A DNA stretch of 64,000 nt, taken from positions 81,789 to 145,788 of the forward strand of contig CAJNOI010000082.1 in assembly GCA_905250115.1 (NCBI GenBank), given 5' to 3'. The notes beneath the pieces were generated by a model. It saw only the letters and a program-made list of their open reading frames with translations, ran no database searches and was not told where the DNA came from. Origin of the DNA: Adineta steineri. Its lineage: Eukaryota > Rotifera > Eurotatoria > Adinetida > Adinetidae. A program made the translations under genes and the position numbers. Positions 33,277-43,915 of this stretch are shown here, in pieces. Each line of letters opens with the position of its first letter. The first letter of the stretch is position 1.

Positions 33277-34279
33277 ATAATGACGATGTTGCTGCTACTA
33301 CCGATATTGTACTTACTGTTGTTGTTGTTGTTGTTGTTGTTGGCATTGTTACCGATGACGTTGTTGAGATTGATGATGATGTTGTTGTTGTCAATGATGT
33401 AGTTGAGAATGATGGCGTTGATGTTGATGATGATAATGATGATGTTATTAAAGATGGTGCTGTTGCCATTTCTGTTTTTATTATTGTTGTTGTTTGTGCT
33501 ATATGTTTTTTTGTTGTTATTGAGGATATAGTTTCACTCTTCTTTCCGTTTGGCATAGTTACATTATGAAAAGATGCCTGTTTCATTTGATCCTCCGTTA
33601 ATTTAACGTTCGACAAATCACTATTTGAAAATTGTGCACCTGTCAGATTTGTACCATTAAAACTAGCACAACGTAGTGATGAACCATCAAATTTCGCGTT
33701 ATCTAACCGTGCTCCATCAAATGATACACCATTTAAATTGACAAACGAAAACTCCCCATTTGACATTGATACTTGATCAAAAGAAACACATTGTAAATTC
33801 AACTTATTTAATACACCAGTTTCACTTGTTAGATGTACATTATCAAAGTTTAACTCATTCAAACGGATTATATCGTCTAATTTTGTTGTTCTACATCCAT
33901 CAGTGCAATTATTTCTACCAATTAATTGTTTTTCTTTAAAAAATTGTATAACATCTGCTTTACGTGTTGCATCCCATTGACGATGAGCAGCACGATAATA
34001 TGCATTTGCAAATGCCCATGGATTTTTTGTGTCATTAAGATAACCATCTTTATCTAATTTATAAATATTATTCAAGAATTCATCATAAAGTGTTTGTTGT
34101 CTTAATTGTGTTGATTGTTCAAAATCAAACTTTTGTTTTTTCTCAGCTTGTTGTTTTTGTTGTTGAGACCCAATTGTAGTATAAATAGCAAGAGCTATGG
34201 GTATAGCAACTGAAGATATAATAGCTAATATATCTTTTAATGTAAAATGCCAAAAAGATCGTTTGTTAAAATCTACCAT
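33107..34279 (-). CDS. Membrane-anchored pentapeptide-repeat protein with Ser/Thr/Ala-rich tail
   Basis: Single exon of 390 codons starting at ATG 34279. A transmembrane helix (about 14-36, LKDILAIISSVAIPIALAIY) is followed by a Gln/Lys-rich coiled segment, then a domain with YYRAAHRQWDATRKADVIQF. Residues about 145-235 contain pentapeptide repeats of A(N/D)LxX style: LNLQCVSFDQVSMSN, FVNLNGVSFDGARLDNAKFD, GTNLTGAQFSNSDLSNVKL, which fold as a right-handed quadrilateral beta-helix. The last 140 residues are Ser/Thr/Ala low complexity with a run of nine Ala, encoded by a (GTTGCTGCT)-like trinucleotide tract. Pentapeptide proteins are mainly bacterial; the N-terminal anchor plus repeat layout is seen in many bacterial proteins, so transfer is possible. 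Function unknown. Confidence 0.88.
33115..33500. repeat. Trinucleotide-rich tract within the pentapeptide gene
   Basis: GTTGCT/GATGAT/GTTGTT repeats, including (TGC)9 near 33249-33276 and (TTG)7 near 33320-33341. It encodes the Ala and Thr runs on the minus strand and gives a false leucine-rich frame on the plus strand. Confidence 0.8.
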
Positions 34280-35372
34280 TGTCTCAATCTAATTTGAGAA
34301 TGAACAGTAAAATATTGTGATATGTTCGAATATAAAAAAACACAATTACTGCTCTTAACTAGTCTTTCTCTCTTTTGCCGTTTCTTTGCTATTTAACAAC
34401 ATATTAAGTTACAGCTTTGATTATAATTTCAAAACCAATTATTACCAAAAAAAATAAAATAAATAAATGAGTAAGTATTCATTACAGATACAACAATAAT
34501 TAGAAAAATAGTTTCTTGTTACTTTTAGTTTATGAACTTTGAATTTGGTCTAGAATAACAAGAATATATAAATATCGGTACATGATGATCGCTAGGAACG
34601 ATGAAAGAAGAAAACTTATACTATTGATTCAAATAGCGGAGATTTCTTCGTTTGTCTAAATACGATACAAAATCGTAGAACTTAATTAACTCTCCGAAAT
34701 AATGGAAAATGTATTTTAACAATAAGTGTGAAATGACTTGGTCATATCCATTACAGACTTCTACAAAAAAAAGGGGTATTGGGGACTTAATGAATGATTT
34801 TTTTAGTCAAATGAAATCTTCCATACGAACAGTTCTAAATAACTTTTTTCTTTTAGAGTTTTTACAAAAGACCTTTGATATACATAACTTAGTCGAAACA
34901 GTTTTATAAGTGACTCAGATTATTTAAATTTATAGTGTATCAAAATTAAGAATACAATTACAAGAAAAGGACATTTATAATGTGTGATAATAAAATGAAA
35001 AGAAAAGACTTGATTAACGATTGAATCAATCTATCTTGTCTGTGTATTCATATGAAATAAACAATTTGTTGACAATATTCTTAAACTAATCCATTACACA
35101 AATGATTTATAAACTTCTTTCAATTTATTATTTTCTTTTATTTCTTTTGCTTAAAAGTTATTCTCTCCTCTTCTCTCAACAAAGTATCAATTTTAAGCAA
35201 AGAAATTCAAATATGATCTACTTACATAATTAAATCTCTTAGGCGTTTATCATTCCCTTAATTCAATTACTACAAAAATTTGAAACAAAGAAAATCATCT
35301 TATAATTGATATTATGCTAGATTTTAATTTCAAGTAAATAATAGAGAATATTTTTTAAACGAGAATAAACTA
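34280..35372. other. Intergenic, AT-rich
   Basis: No gene or repeat recognised. Confidence 0.4.
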
Positions 35373-36843
35373 CAAGTAGCGCGTCGGTCCCTTGGACCTC
35401 GCTCGACTCAATCCTGAAAGGAACAATAGATGTACTGCAAACACGACAACCTTAGATCACTAAGCATATCATATAGTGATATTAAGCAACTGGAGATCGT
35501 TATTATAGGGACACTACTCACGTCGTATTTATATGCTTTGTTTTCCGGAAATAAAAAAGACGCTCGCAACTCAAGAAAATTCACCTAGTCTGTCACACAA
35601 TGCTCCTTCCACAAACAAGTATCGTTCGTCGCTTCGACTCACTTCACCCTCGACTGTATAGAATAAACCTATATTCTGTTAATACTAGACTGAGAGCATC
35701 GATCTACCAACTTATATCTGATTTGGAAGCAAATGTTTTCTCTTGAATTATAAAAGTGCACAAAAACGTTTTGCATTTTGTAAATTATTTGAAGATAAAT
35801 TCCATTTTCCAACTAATATCGGTAACTAAACTCATATTATCTACGGGTAATGCGCGTTGAGGACGTTCGCTTAAAGACGATTGACCTTCACCTAACAACT
35901 ATCGATTGGCGCTTAAAAAATTTTAAGCTTAACTTTTTCGCCATATCTTTTAAGGAGAGATACAACATGTTCTTTCGTGACCGCACTATATTTTTTGTCA
36001 AGGAATGTTCGTTCACCTCGTAGTCGGTCGTCGGCGTCCCTTCGGTCCGCCACTCCCGACTACTCGGTGATGTAGATTACATTTTACGACTGATATCCCA
36101 TTTACTGTCTTCTCGTATCAAGTTGGTTCTCTTCATCAAGTGTTTTGAGACAGGAGTCGTTAGAGAGAGTATCAGGTGGGCGTATATGTGGATCTGGTTG
36201 TAGAGTTTGAGATTTGGGTGTGGGTGTGAGTATTTTACCGTTCTATATTATCATCCACATTCCCACACACACCCACATTCAGTTTTTCAAAAACTCAATT
36301 TCTATAGATTCTCACGTTTACTCAGCTTCTCACCCGCACCCTCAAGCTCTCTGATCAAAAAGACCTCAGACTCGGGTTTTCTTCATTGATATACCTCTAG
36401 AAATGCATTTTTTAAAATACTCGATTTCATTTGGTTTTCACGTTCATCCGGCTCCCCACCCCCACTCACATACTCACCAACGACGTCTCCATCCCTAGAT
36501 GTTTGACCAAGATTACTGAGCTTACAAGCAACGCTCGTTGGAGCACTCGCTTAGCTCTTTCTCGTAGAAATGCATTTTCTCCATATTGACTGAAAACACA
36601 AACGAAAACCGTGAAAAAATCATTTTCGATATTTTTTGACCTTTGATCCCTCTTTCCCCCTCTACACGGTCACCTCAATAGTCGTCAGATTCGAAGTCCC
36701 TGCATCGAAAAACCTCTAGAAATGTCTTTTCCGAAAAGTCAGTTTTCGATGTTTTTTTGACCCTGCGGACAAACACCCTAATTTCCGTGCTGCCAACTCA
36801 TCCTTTCAGGATTGAGAACATCCTTTCAGGATTGAGAATAATA
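35373..36843. repeat. GC-richer repeat region bounded by inverted TCAATCCTGAAAGGA words
   Basis: CTCAATCCTGAAAGGA at 35407-35422 appears inverted (TCCTTTCAGGATTGAG) at 36801-36816 and again at 36821-36836, the latter two as a 20-bp tandem pair. Between them base composition is less AT-rich, with CGTCGGCGTCCCTTCGGTCC-like stretches and three spaced copies of a CTCTAGAAATGCATTTT word (about 36396, 36564, 36713). It may be a degraded transposable element; no protein is encoded. Hairpin copy 13 lies inside. Confidence 0.5.
36212..36283. repeat. TGTGGG-type hairpin, copy 13
   Basis: GATTTGGGTGTGGGTGTGAG is followed by CATCCACATTCCCACACACA and CCCACATTCAG. A related G-rich word (AGGTGGGCGTATATGTGG) precedes it at 36175 and a lone CCCGCACCCTCAAG follows at 36333. 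Confidence 0.75.
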
Positions 36844-37981
36844 AATAAAATATTTGTTTCTTTAAGTTGCTTGTATAATTAGAAGAAATTCTCTAACGGC
36901 AAATGTTATTCACCATTACATTAATTTAAATATAATTAGATCGATCATTTTGAAATTTGATTTCTATGAACTTTTTAATACATCAGTTATTTGCATTGTT
37001 ATCAAAAATTTGCAAGTTAGGATATTCTATTTCAGTCTTTTGAATCACTACATGTGTCAAACTGAAAACAGTACGAAATATCTTATAATTTATTACGATT
37101 TCTTGATTATATAATATCTGTAGGATTTAATATCATAAGCACTAGGTGATATCCAATAATCTTATATTTTCATCATTTATAGCCAGTTGAACGCGTCTTT
37201 TTACGGAAACACGACCATTTGTTAAATTGCATGTAGACATAAATATTCTTATTTAAAAAATAAAATGCTTTTAAATTATAATTAGATTAAAATGTACTCG
37301 TCCATTTTGTCATATTTATAAACTAGCCTACAGAATCAAAGTCTATCTGAAAATAGAAGCCTATTGTAGTAGAAATGCAAAGAGTGAGAAGTCAATGATG
37401 TTCAATTCATCTTTTTGAGGAAATATTAGGTCATTTTCATAAGGATGTTTTGCTTTTCCTTTAAATATGATCCAAAAATTAATCATACTCAATCTACGCC
37501 TTTTGATTGATTGTATCTTGTCGAAAAAATATTAAGAAACTTGATCTTATTAAGCAGAACGACCATAAAATCAAACAGAATTTTCTAGAATTTTGAACGT
37601 ATGAACATCAGTATGGTGAAACTTATGATTTGCAAGACAAAATCAAGTTTCAAATTATATTTACATTTTTTTCGTGTAAACATAATAATGAAATATAGGT
37701 CAATTTAAAACGAGTTCTAATGTTTAAATAATAATACAATGTAAAGTGATATAGTTTTTTTTTGACAATTATTCATGTTAGCTTTAATTGTGTAATGAAA
37801 TAAAATATATTATAATGAAACCGGATCTCATGTCAATTATCTTGTTTTTATATAATACGATAATCATGGTATAAACAATATAATTCGAGCGAAAAGAAAA
37901 TCATCATCATATATAAACGTCAGTATATTTTACATTTATTTTCATCTACAATAAATAATAAATTCCTGTACATCTGTAATA
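36844..37981. other. Upstream region of the 7TM gene
   Basis: AT-rich. TATATAA-like words near 37911-37917 lie about 70 bp before the start codon and could be a TATA box; otherwise nothing recognised. Confidence 0.4.
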
Positions 37982-38986
37982 ATGTCAACATCAAATACTA
38001 GTTTAATTATTATATCGACGGGTTTACCATCTGATGGTATAGCAATACCTTTGATTGGTCGATTTTGGCTTTTTCTTATTTCAAATGTTTTATCACTTGC
38101 CTGTGGCTTTTTTCTTTTTTTTCATCTGGTCTTTGATGCAACTCTTCGTCATGGTCTACATAATCATGTCATCATTGCTGTTCTTTGTCTCTGTCTTTTT
38201 CATGAATTAACAGTTATTCCTTGGGAAATACATTTCCTTCGAGTTGGTGTTGTACCTATAAAATCACAAACAGTTTGCATGATTTTCAAATTTATCGATA
38301 CCGTGGTTTATACTTCAATGGCAAAACTTGTAGGATGGGCATCAGTTGAACGACATATTTTTATTTTTCACAATAAATGGATTGCAACAAAGATGCAACG
38401 TATTCTCATACATTATATACCATTAATATTGATTATTATGTATGGTATAATACTTTATGGTGTAACTACTCCAATGAATGACTGCGGTAGATCATTCAAT
38501 TACAATTCAAAGTTATGTGCCTATTATAGTTGTGTATACGATTCTGCAGGATACTCTTTGTATGAGTTTATGTCTGGTGGAGTACTGTCTTCTATATGCA
38601 TAGGATTTGGCAGTGCTTTTTTAGTCATTCGTATTGTTGCTCAAAAACGTCGCTTACAACAACAGGTACACTGGCGAAGATATCGTAAAATGACAATTCA
38701 ACTATTGTCTGCCACATCCATTTTCTTTATCATATATTTACCTCCTGTACTTTTGGCTATTAGTCAAAAACTTGGTGTTCCATCTTCGGTAGGTTCTAGT
38801 TATACTACATACGCAAGCTTCTTCAGCAATTATGTTATCTTTCTTTTCCCATTTACATGTCTCGGTACATTACCTCAATTGCGCACTCGAGTGAAGACAA
38901 TATTTCGATTTTTTTATCGACAACAACAACATAGAGTTGTCCCTCTAACAATAACTGTAAAACCAATACGACAATCACGCATATAA
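37982..38986 (+). CDS. Seven-transmembrane receptor, rhodopsin-like fold
   Basis: Intronless frame of 334 residues with seven hydrophobic segments at about 28-50, 62-83, 98-125, 141-162, 194-218, 239-262 and 275-298. Transmembrane 3 ends in SVERHIFIFH, an E-R-H variant of the D/E-R-Y motif; Cys99 and a cysteine in the ECL2 stretch NDCGRSFNYNSKLCAYYSC can form the usual disulfide. TM6 has FIIYLPPVLLA. The canonical NPxxY of TM7 is not seen (FLFPFTCLGTLPQLRTR instead). N-glycosylation site NTS near the N-terminus. It is likely a plasma-membrane chemosensory-type GPCR coupling to heterotrimeric G proteins; ligand unknown. Bdelloids have large families of such intronless receptors, as I recall. 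Confidence 0.88.
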   Translation: MSTSNTSLIIISTGLPSDGIAIPLIGRFWLFLISNVLSLACGFFLFFHLVFDATLRHGLHNHVIIAVLCLCLFHELTVIPWEIHFLRVGVVPIKSQTVCMIFKFIDTVVYTSMAKLVGWASVERHIFIFHNKWIATKMQRILIHYIPLILIIMYGIILYGVTTPMNDCGRSFNYNSKLCAYYSCVYDSAGYSLYEFMSGGVLSSICIGFGSAFLVIRIVAQKRRLQQQVHWRRYRKMTIQLLSATSIFFIIYLPPVLLAISQKLGVPSSVGSSYTTYASFFSNYVIFLFPFTCLGTLPQLRTRVKTIFRFFYRQQQHRVVPLTITVKPIRQSRI

Positions 38987-41323
38987 ACGAACAGAAAAAA
39001 AGACTCCTATTTAAAATTTTGTTGTATTGTTTGTGTAATTGTAAAAAATAAATTCATTTTTTAATGAACAGAAGATTTTCTTTGTTATTTTTATCAGATG
39101 AATAATATCAGCATCTAGTATAATTAGAATTATCTTTAAGGAAAAAAATACGTCATTATCATAACTATCTAGCATAAACAATTTTCTGCAACGATTATTA
39201 GCAACTAGATGGAAGTGAAAGCAGTCATTTGTCAATTATCAGTGTTGTTTTAATGTAATATATATAGAAATAATATGATCAAAAGAAAACAAATGATAGC
39301 ATAAACAAACGTTGATAGAAATCGTTTTTTGATATCTTTAAAGAATTGAATTAACAAAAGATGAAAACTTCTATAGAATACATAAAAAATGTTGAAGAAA
39401 CGTTGATTCTGTTAGAAACTATATACACACTGTAATTTTATTATCATTGACATCAAAAACTCACGACTAGGTTTATACTGAATGTTCAAGGGCCGACATA
39501 ATCTAATTGTTTACAAATTCAAATAAAAGATACGGAAGGAGATGACAAAACTGATATAGAATGTTGTCTACTGGAAGATCTTTTCGTAAATTCTATTTCT
39601 AATTTTGTTTCTATATGGCACAACATGTAATATATTTAAAAATTTGTAGTTGTATAAAAACAGAATATATAAGCTAGAAAACTGTTTTCTAGAGCTATTA
39701 ACGATCTTTTATATTCACGAAAAATATTAGTCTTATGATTGTTTCCATTGTGGAATTTTTAAATTTCGTTTTCATTCGGAATATCAATGCCACACGAATT
39801 TACGTAAAAGACTTCTATACTATGGTCGATTATACTAATTCACAAGTGTAGTTTTTATATAAATGCATTCCACTAAAACCATTCATTGTTTATATTCACA
39901 TGATGCTGGAAAAAATAAAATGATGTACATAAATCCACTAGGAAGATTAGTAAACAACTGCTATAAAATATACGGAATTTTCGATGATCACTGTCATCAT
40001 TATCAAGAAAAAAGAGTGTATGAAAAATAAGACAGAAAAGACTATCATATATTAGCTGTTTTTGACAGAGAAATCTATTTTATAATGAAAAGAGTAATAT
40101 TTTCCATGAATATAACAGAGCCTTAAAAGCACTATATATTATCTACGGGTAAAACTGAATATATAAGGAGATCTCTCCATAATTTAAGTCCTTTTCTTAG
40201 ACATTTCAATTAATTTCTCTTGTACAAAGTGATATTAACTGTTTTCTTCGATAAGTAATAGTAGCGAGTTAATTATTTATTTTTATTCCAAATACAAGCG
40301 ACTATAATGCATATGACTCTATGCTATTGACATTTCACCTAATGAATAATATGCTGATAGTTTTTGAGGATAGTTATAAAAACAGCAGACATATAAATAA
40401 AACGATTACTTTTGGACAAATTCGAACGATAAAGGTTTACTTTTATACAGACTTTCTGTTATTATTGTATAAAGGATTTCACACTATTTTATTTTTGATC
40501 AAAATATATATGTAGTGCTGGTTTTTGCGTATTGGAGATGTATATATATATTATTTATCGATGGCTTGAAGGAACTTTTGAAAGTTAAAATTATTTTCGA
40601 ACTTAAATCAGACAGCTATTATGCACAACATTTGTTTTTTTATTACATTATGTCTTCGATAAGAAGAAAAAAATAAAGATAAGAACTATAATTCTTTTAT
40701 CTTACATCTAAAATATATAGTCAACGATTGCCAGTGATATCACTATTTTTTTTTATAAAAGGTGAGTAAACTATTATTCATCTATATGAGCAACACTTAT
40801 CGTGAGTAAGAGTGTAGATGAAATCGAAAACTCACATGCTCACAAAGTAACTGAAAATGATTGATCATAATCGAGATTCTCTTTGATAAGCTTACCATCT
40901 ACTGATTCATTTATTTTAAAAATAGAGATTCTCAACCATCTACAAAATCTATTTAGTATTCAAAGAAATCGATGTAACAATATACAGTAAATAACCATTT
41001 CATTATTTGGAATCTGAACAAGTTCAGTATAGTTTTCGACGAGAAATTAGTTATATTAAAACATATCTTCTATTTTCTTTCATTTTTGTGTCCTCTTATG
41101 ATATAGAGCTCTGATGAATATTTTGATTTGAAAATAAATAACACAAAACATGTCGGTGAAAATTAAAACTTCGTATTTATTTTGATTTTACAAGCACAGC
41201 AAAGTATAATTGAAAAAAAATGAAAGATTATAATAAATTTGAAGATAAAAATGAATAAGAATCAAAAGTTTTCTAACTAATAAAAAGTCTTGTTCTTTTT
41301 TTAATTCATGTATTGATTGTAAC
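38987..41323. other. Large intergenic region
   Basis: More than 2.3 kb of AT-rich sequence between 3' ends of the 7TM and sedolisin genes. No gene, RNA or mobile element recognised. A degenerate GAGTAAGAGTGTAGATG...ACTCACATGCTCAC pair at about 40802-40846 may be an eroded hairpin. Confidence 0.4.
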
Positions 41324-43231
41324 TTAGTTGTATTCTGTTTTCTTCATTTTCTTTTTCAATAATTCTGTTATATACTGCAAAATATTTCTAGTGTTTGGAG
41401 TACCAAGCCCTGTAACTGGATCCCAACCACATGCAGCTTGAAAACCTTTACACTGATCTGTGCAAACTGTTCGTGTACATTTGTTATTTCCAACTGTTAT
41501 ATCGTTCAAGCATTCTGGACATTCTTTGGCCATCTTGTAGAGCAATGGATTGAGAAAGCCTAATGTTTTACCTGTTATTTTTATTGAACGAGAGTTGAGA
41601 ATTGAGACAATACCAGCCCACAGTGGTGCCGATATACTTGTACCAGAAACTAAACCATTAGTACCATTTACCACAGCGAAAGTATTTACACCAAATGCAG
41701 CTACATCTGGATAAGCCCGTCCATATCGATTGTACATTGATGGTGGAGGAAACACCACTGATGTTTTTTTAAAGTAATCATAAACAGCAGCTTTTTGATA
41801 AGGTGGTTGAGGAGCAAAGTTTGAAAATCCACCCCCACTAGTATACTTAGCGAAAAGAGGATCATAAACACTAACAGCGATTTCATCTCCACCAGATACA
41901 CACACGAGCGGTGGATTGAACGCAGTACAAGCTGGTGGTTGATCTTGCAATACGTTGTACTGTACATTAACTAATGTAGTTGCACCAACTGATGTTACGA
42001 AAGGTGAAGAGGCTGGATATATGGGATTGAACATTGTATTTGTACAATCTGCATAAAAATCATTTACTCCATCATCACCAGTTGCGACTATAACTGTAAT
42101 ACCTCTCATTGTCAGCTTCATAAATTCAATATTTGCACGAATAGTAAATCTTTTATTCAGATCCACGACGTTTTGATCACAGTTGGTAACACCTGCACAT
42201 ACATTTGCTTCAGGCCTACCATACGAAATGGACAGAATTTGTGGCAGATCATCCAATTCATTTATTGTAAGTATCTTTATAAACATACCATCACTACTTA
42301 TGTTCTTCACGTCATCGTTGAAATACCAAGTTTCAGCCAAAGGATTTATTCCCACCATTTGTTCAATATCTAACATTGTCTCGAGACCTGGATTCGATGG
42401 ATCGTTAATACCCAGAATATGGTTTGATTCAAGAAGGTTGGACGGTATGTTCATCAGTTGCAAATATTTCTCTAAATCTTGTTCACTATAGAACTGACCT
42501 CCAAATTCTAATGCTCCTTGTGAAACATCTGATTCTAAACCAGTTTTCGAGACATCTGGAATGTTATAATACGGTTTAACAAATTGAGGAACAAGTATAG
42601 GAATATTTTGAGTAGTTACTGTATCCGTAGCATTTGCATCACTTGAAAAGACAGTAAGTTTTTTAGATGGATTGGTAGGTTCTCTGTTATTAAATGGATC
42701 ATCGATGAAATCAAGCCAGAAATCAACATATTGACTAATTTCATCTGTCAAACACATTTCGCCTTGAGCTAGATGGGTAATTCTTCCTGTCTTGGTATTT
42801 TTAAAGGGACGAAATTGAGCTGAAAAAAATTCTGATGCTTGTCGAATTGTCGTCTTAATCGCAAATACATCAGTTCCAATTAATTCCACAGATGTAAACG
42901 ATTGTTTGCGCAAAAATCGTTTAACTGCACTCAAAATTTTACTATCGAGTGTCAGAATTTTGTTAATTTCTGAACGCGTCAACCATTTCTGATATTCACT
43001 ACTGTCGGGATCGGTGATTTTCCAGAATATTCTTTCCAATTTTTGCACTGCTTTTGGATTTTGTTTTAGAGCCAGAAAAAATGTAATTGCTGCATTTGGA
43101 TCTGATAATTCAGACAAAGGTAACAGCCAAATAGGAGCTTGACCTTTTAATAGAATAAATGTAGCAAAAATCAAAAGAACAAATAGATTGTTTCTATAGA
43201 TAGAAAACAATAGATAAAAGAACGCATCCAT
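41324..43231 (-). CDS. Sedolisin (S53) serine-carboxyl peptidase, secreted pro-enzyme
   Basis: Single exon, 635 residues. A signal or anchor segment (about 13-29) is followed by a pro-kumamolisin-type propeptide (LKQNPKAVQKLERIF, DPDSSEYQKWLT). The catalytic domain shows E284 and D288 in GLETMLDIEQM, the oxyanion Asp386 in VATGDDGVNDF, and the nucleophile Ser532 in SGTSISAPLWAG. The C-terminal calcium site is NDITVGNNKC with CGWDPVTGLGTPN. All catalytic residues of the family are present, so it should be an acid endo- or tripeptidyl peptidase in lysosome or gut lumen. The lack of introns in 1.9 kb, unlike the neighbours, suggests transfer from bacteria or fungi or retrocopying; animal TPP1 genes usually have many introns. 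Confidence 0.94.
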   Translation of the reverse strand: MDAFFYLLFSIYRNNLFVLLIFATFILLKGQAPIWLLPLSELSDPNAAITFFLALKQNPKAVQKLERIFWKITDPDSSEYQKWLTRSEINKILTLDSKILSAVKRFLRKQSFTSVELIGTDVFAIKTTIRQASEFFSAQFRPFKNTKTGRITHLAQGEMCLTDEISQYVDFWLDFIDDPFNNREPTNPSKKLTVFSSDANATDTVTTQNIPILVPQFVKPYYNIPDVSKTGLESDVSQGALEFGGQFYSEQDLEKYLQLMNIPSNLLESNHILGINDPSNPGLETMLDIEQMVGINPLAETWYFNDDVKNISSDGMFIKILTINELDDLPQILSISYGRPEANVCAGVTNCDQNVVDLNKRFTIRANIEFMKLTMRGITVIVATGDDGVNDFYADCTNTMFNPIYPASSPFVTSVGATTLVNVQYNVLQDQPPACTAFNPPLVCVSGGDEIAVSVYDPLFAKYTSGGGFSNFAPQPPYQKAAVYDYFKKTSVVFPPPSMYNRYGRAYPDVAAFGVNTFAVVNGTNGLVSGTSISAPLWAGIVSILNSRSIKITGKTLGFLNPLLYKMAKECPECLNDITVGNNKCTRTVCTDQCKGFQAACGWDPVTGLGTPNTRNILQYITELLKKKMKKTEYN

Positions 43232-43915
43232 GTTTTCCGAAGAACAAACGCTGTATCCAGTAGTAACAATGAAGTGAGTTTATCCTATTTGTTTTTAAAT
43301 CTATCATACATCATAACTAAGAATTATAAAGATAGACTACATGTTACCATATATTTATCTTAAATAACAGATAATGTTTAAAACACAAAAACTAAACCAG
43401 TAGAAAAGTTATATTTTCAGTTTCTACAATGAACATAATGTATAGTAGAATTATTAGACAGTGTAAATGATCAGTCGAAATGGGAACAAGTGCCGGTTAA
43501 TAACTATTGTGAAGTAAGAAATCGGTACAACATCCTCCTGTACTATTCATGATTTTGAGTTTCTTTTCTTTTCTTTTTCATTTTGATTAGTTGGCATGCG
43601 AATTTAGATACTCTGTGTAGTATATAAACACATATTGAGGATCTAATCCCCTCTCATTTACATATAATAAGCTCGAAAAAATTTCTCTTCTATTGTAGCT
43701 TTCTCAGAACCAGCTTTTCAAACAGAAGTTTTAAGTTTTGTCTTAATTGTTTTAACAGATTATAGTACAATAAATATTTTAAATGAATATAATATATTCA
43801 TAATGTTCAATGATATGTACCGAAGAAAGTGAAAGAATTCAAGAAAACAATTCAACAAATTCTTTTATATCTACTTAAAACATTGATAAAAAGAAAAACT
43901 TGTATTCAATTCTCA
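43232..43915. other. Intergenic between sedolisin and the upstream gene
   Basis: The sedolisin promoter must lie here. A possible extra 3' exon of the upstream gene begins after CACAATAG at about 43500 (minus) but is not supported by homology. Confidence 0.4.

Noticed and set aside
33118..33402. Leucine-rich plus-strand frame
   Set aside because: It is the reverse of the triplet-repeat Ser/Thr/Ala tail of the pentapeptide gene; no signal beyond repeat translation.
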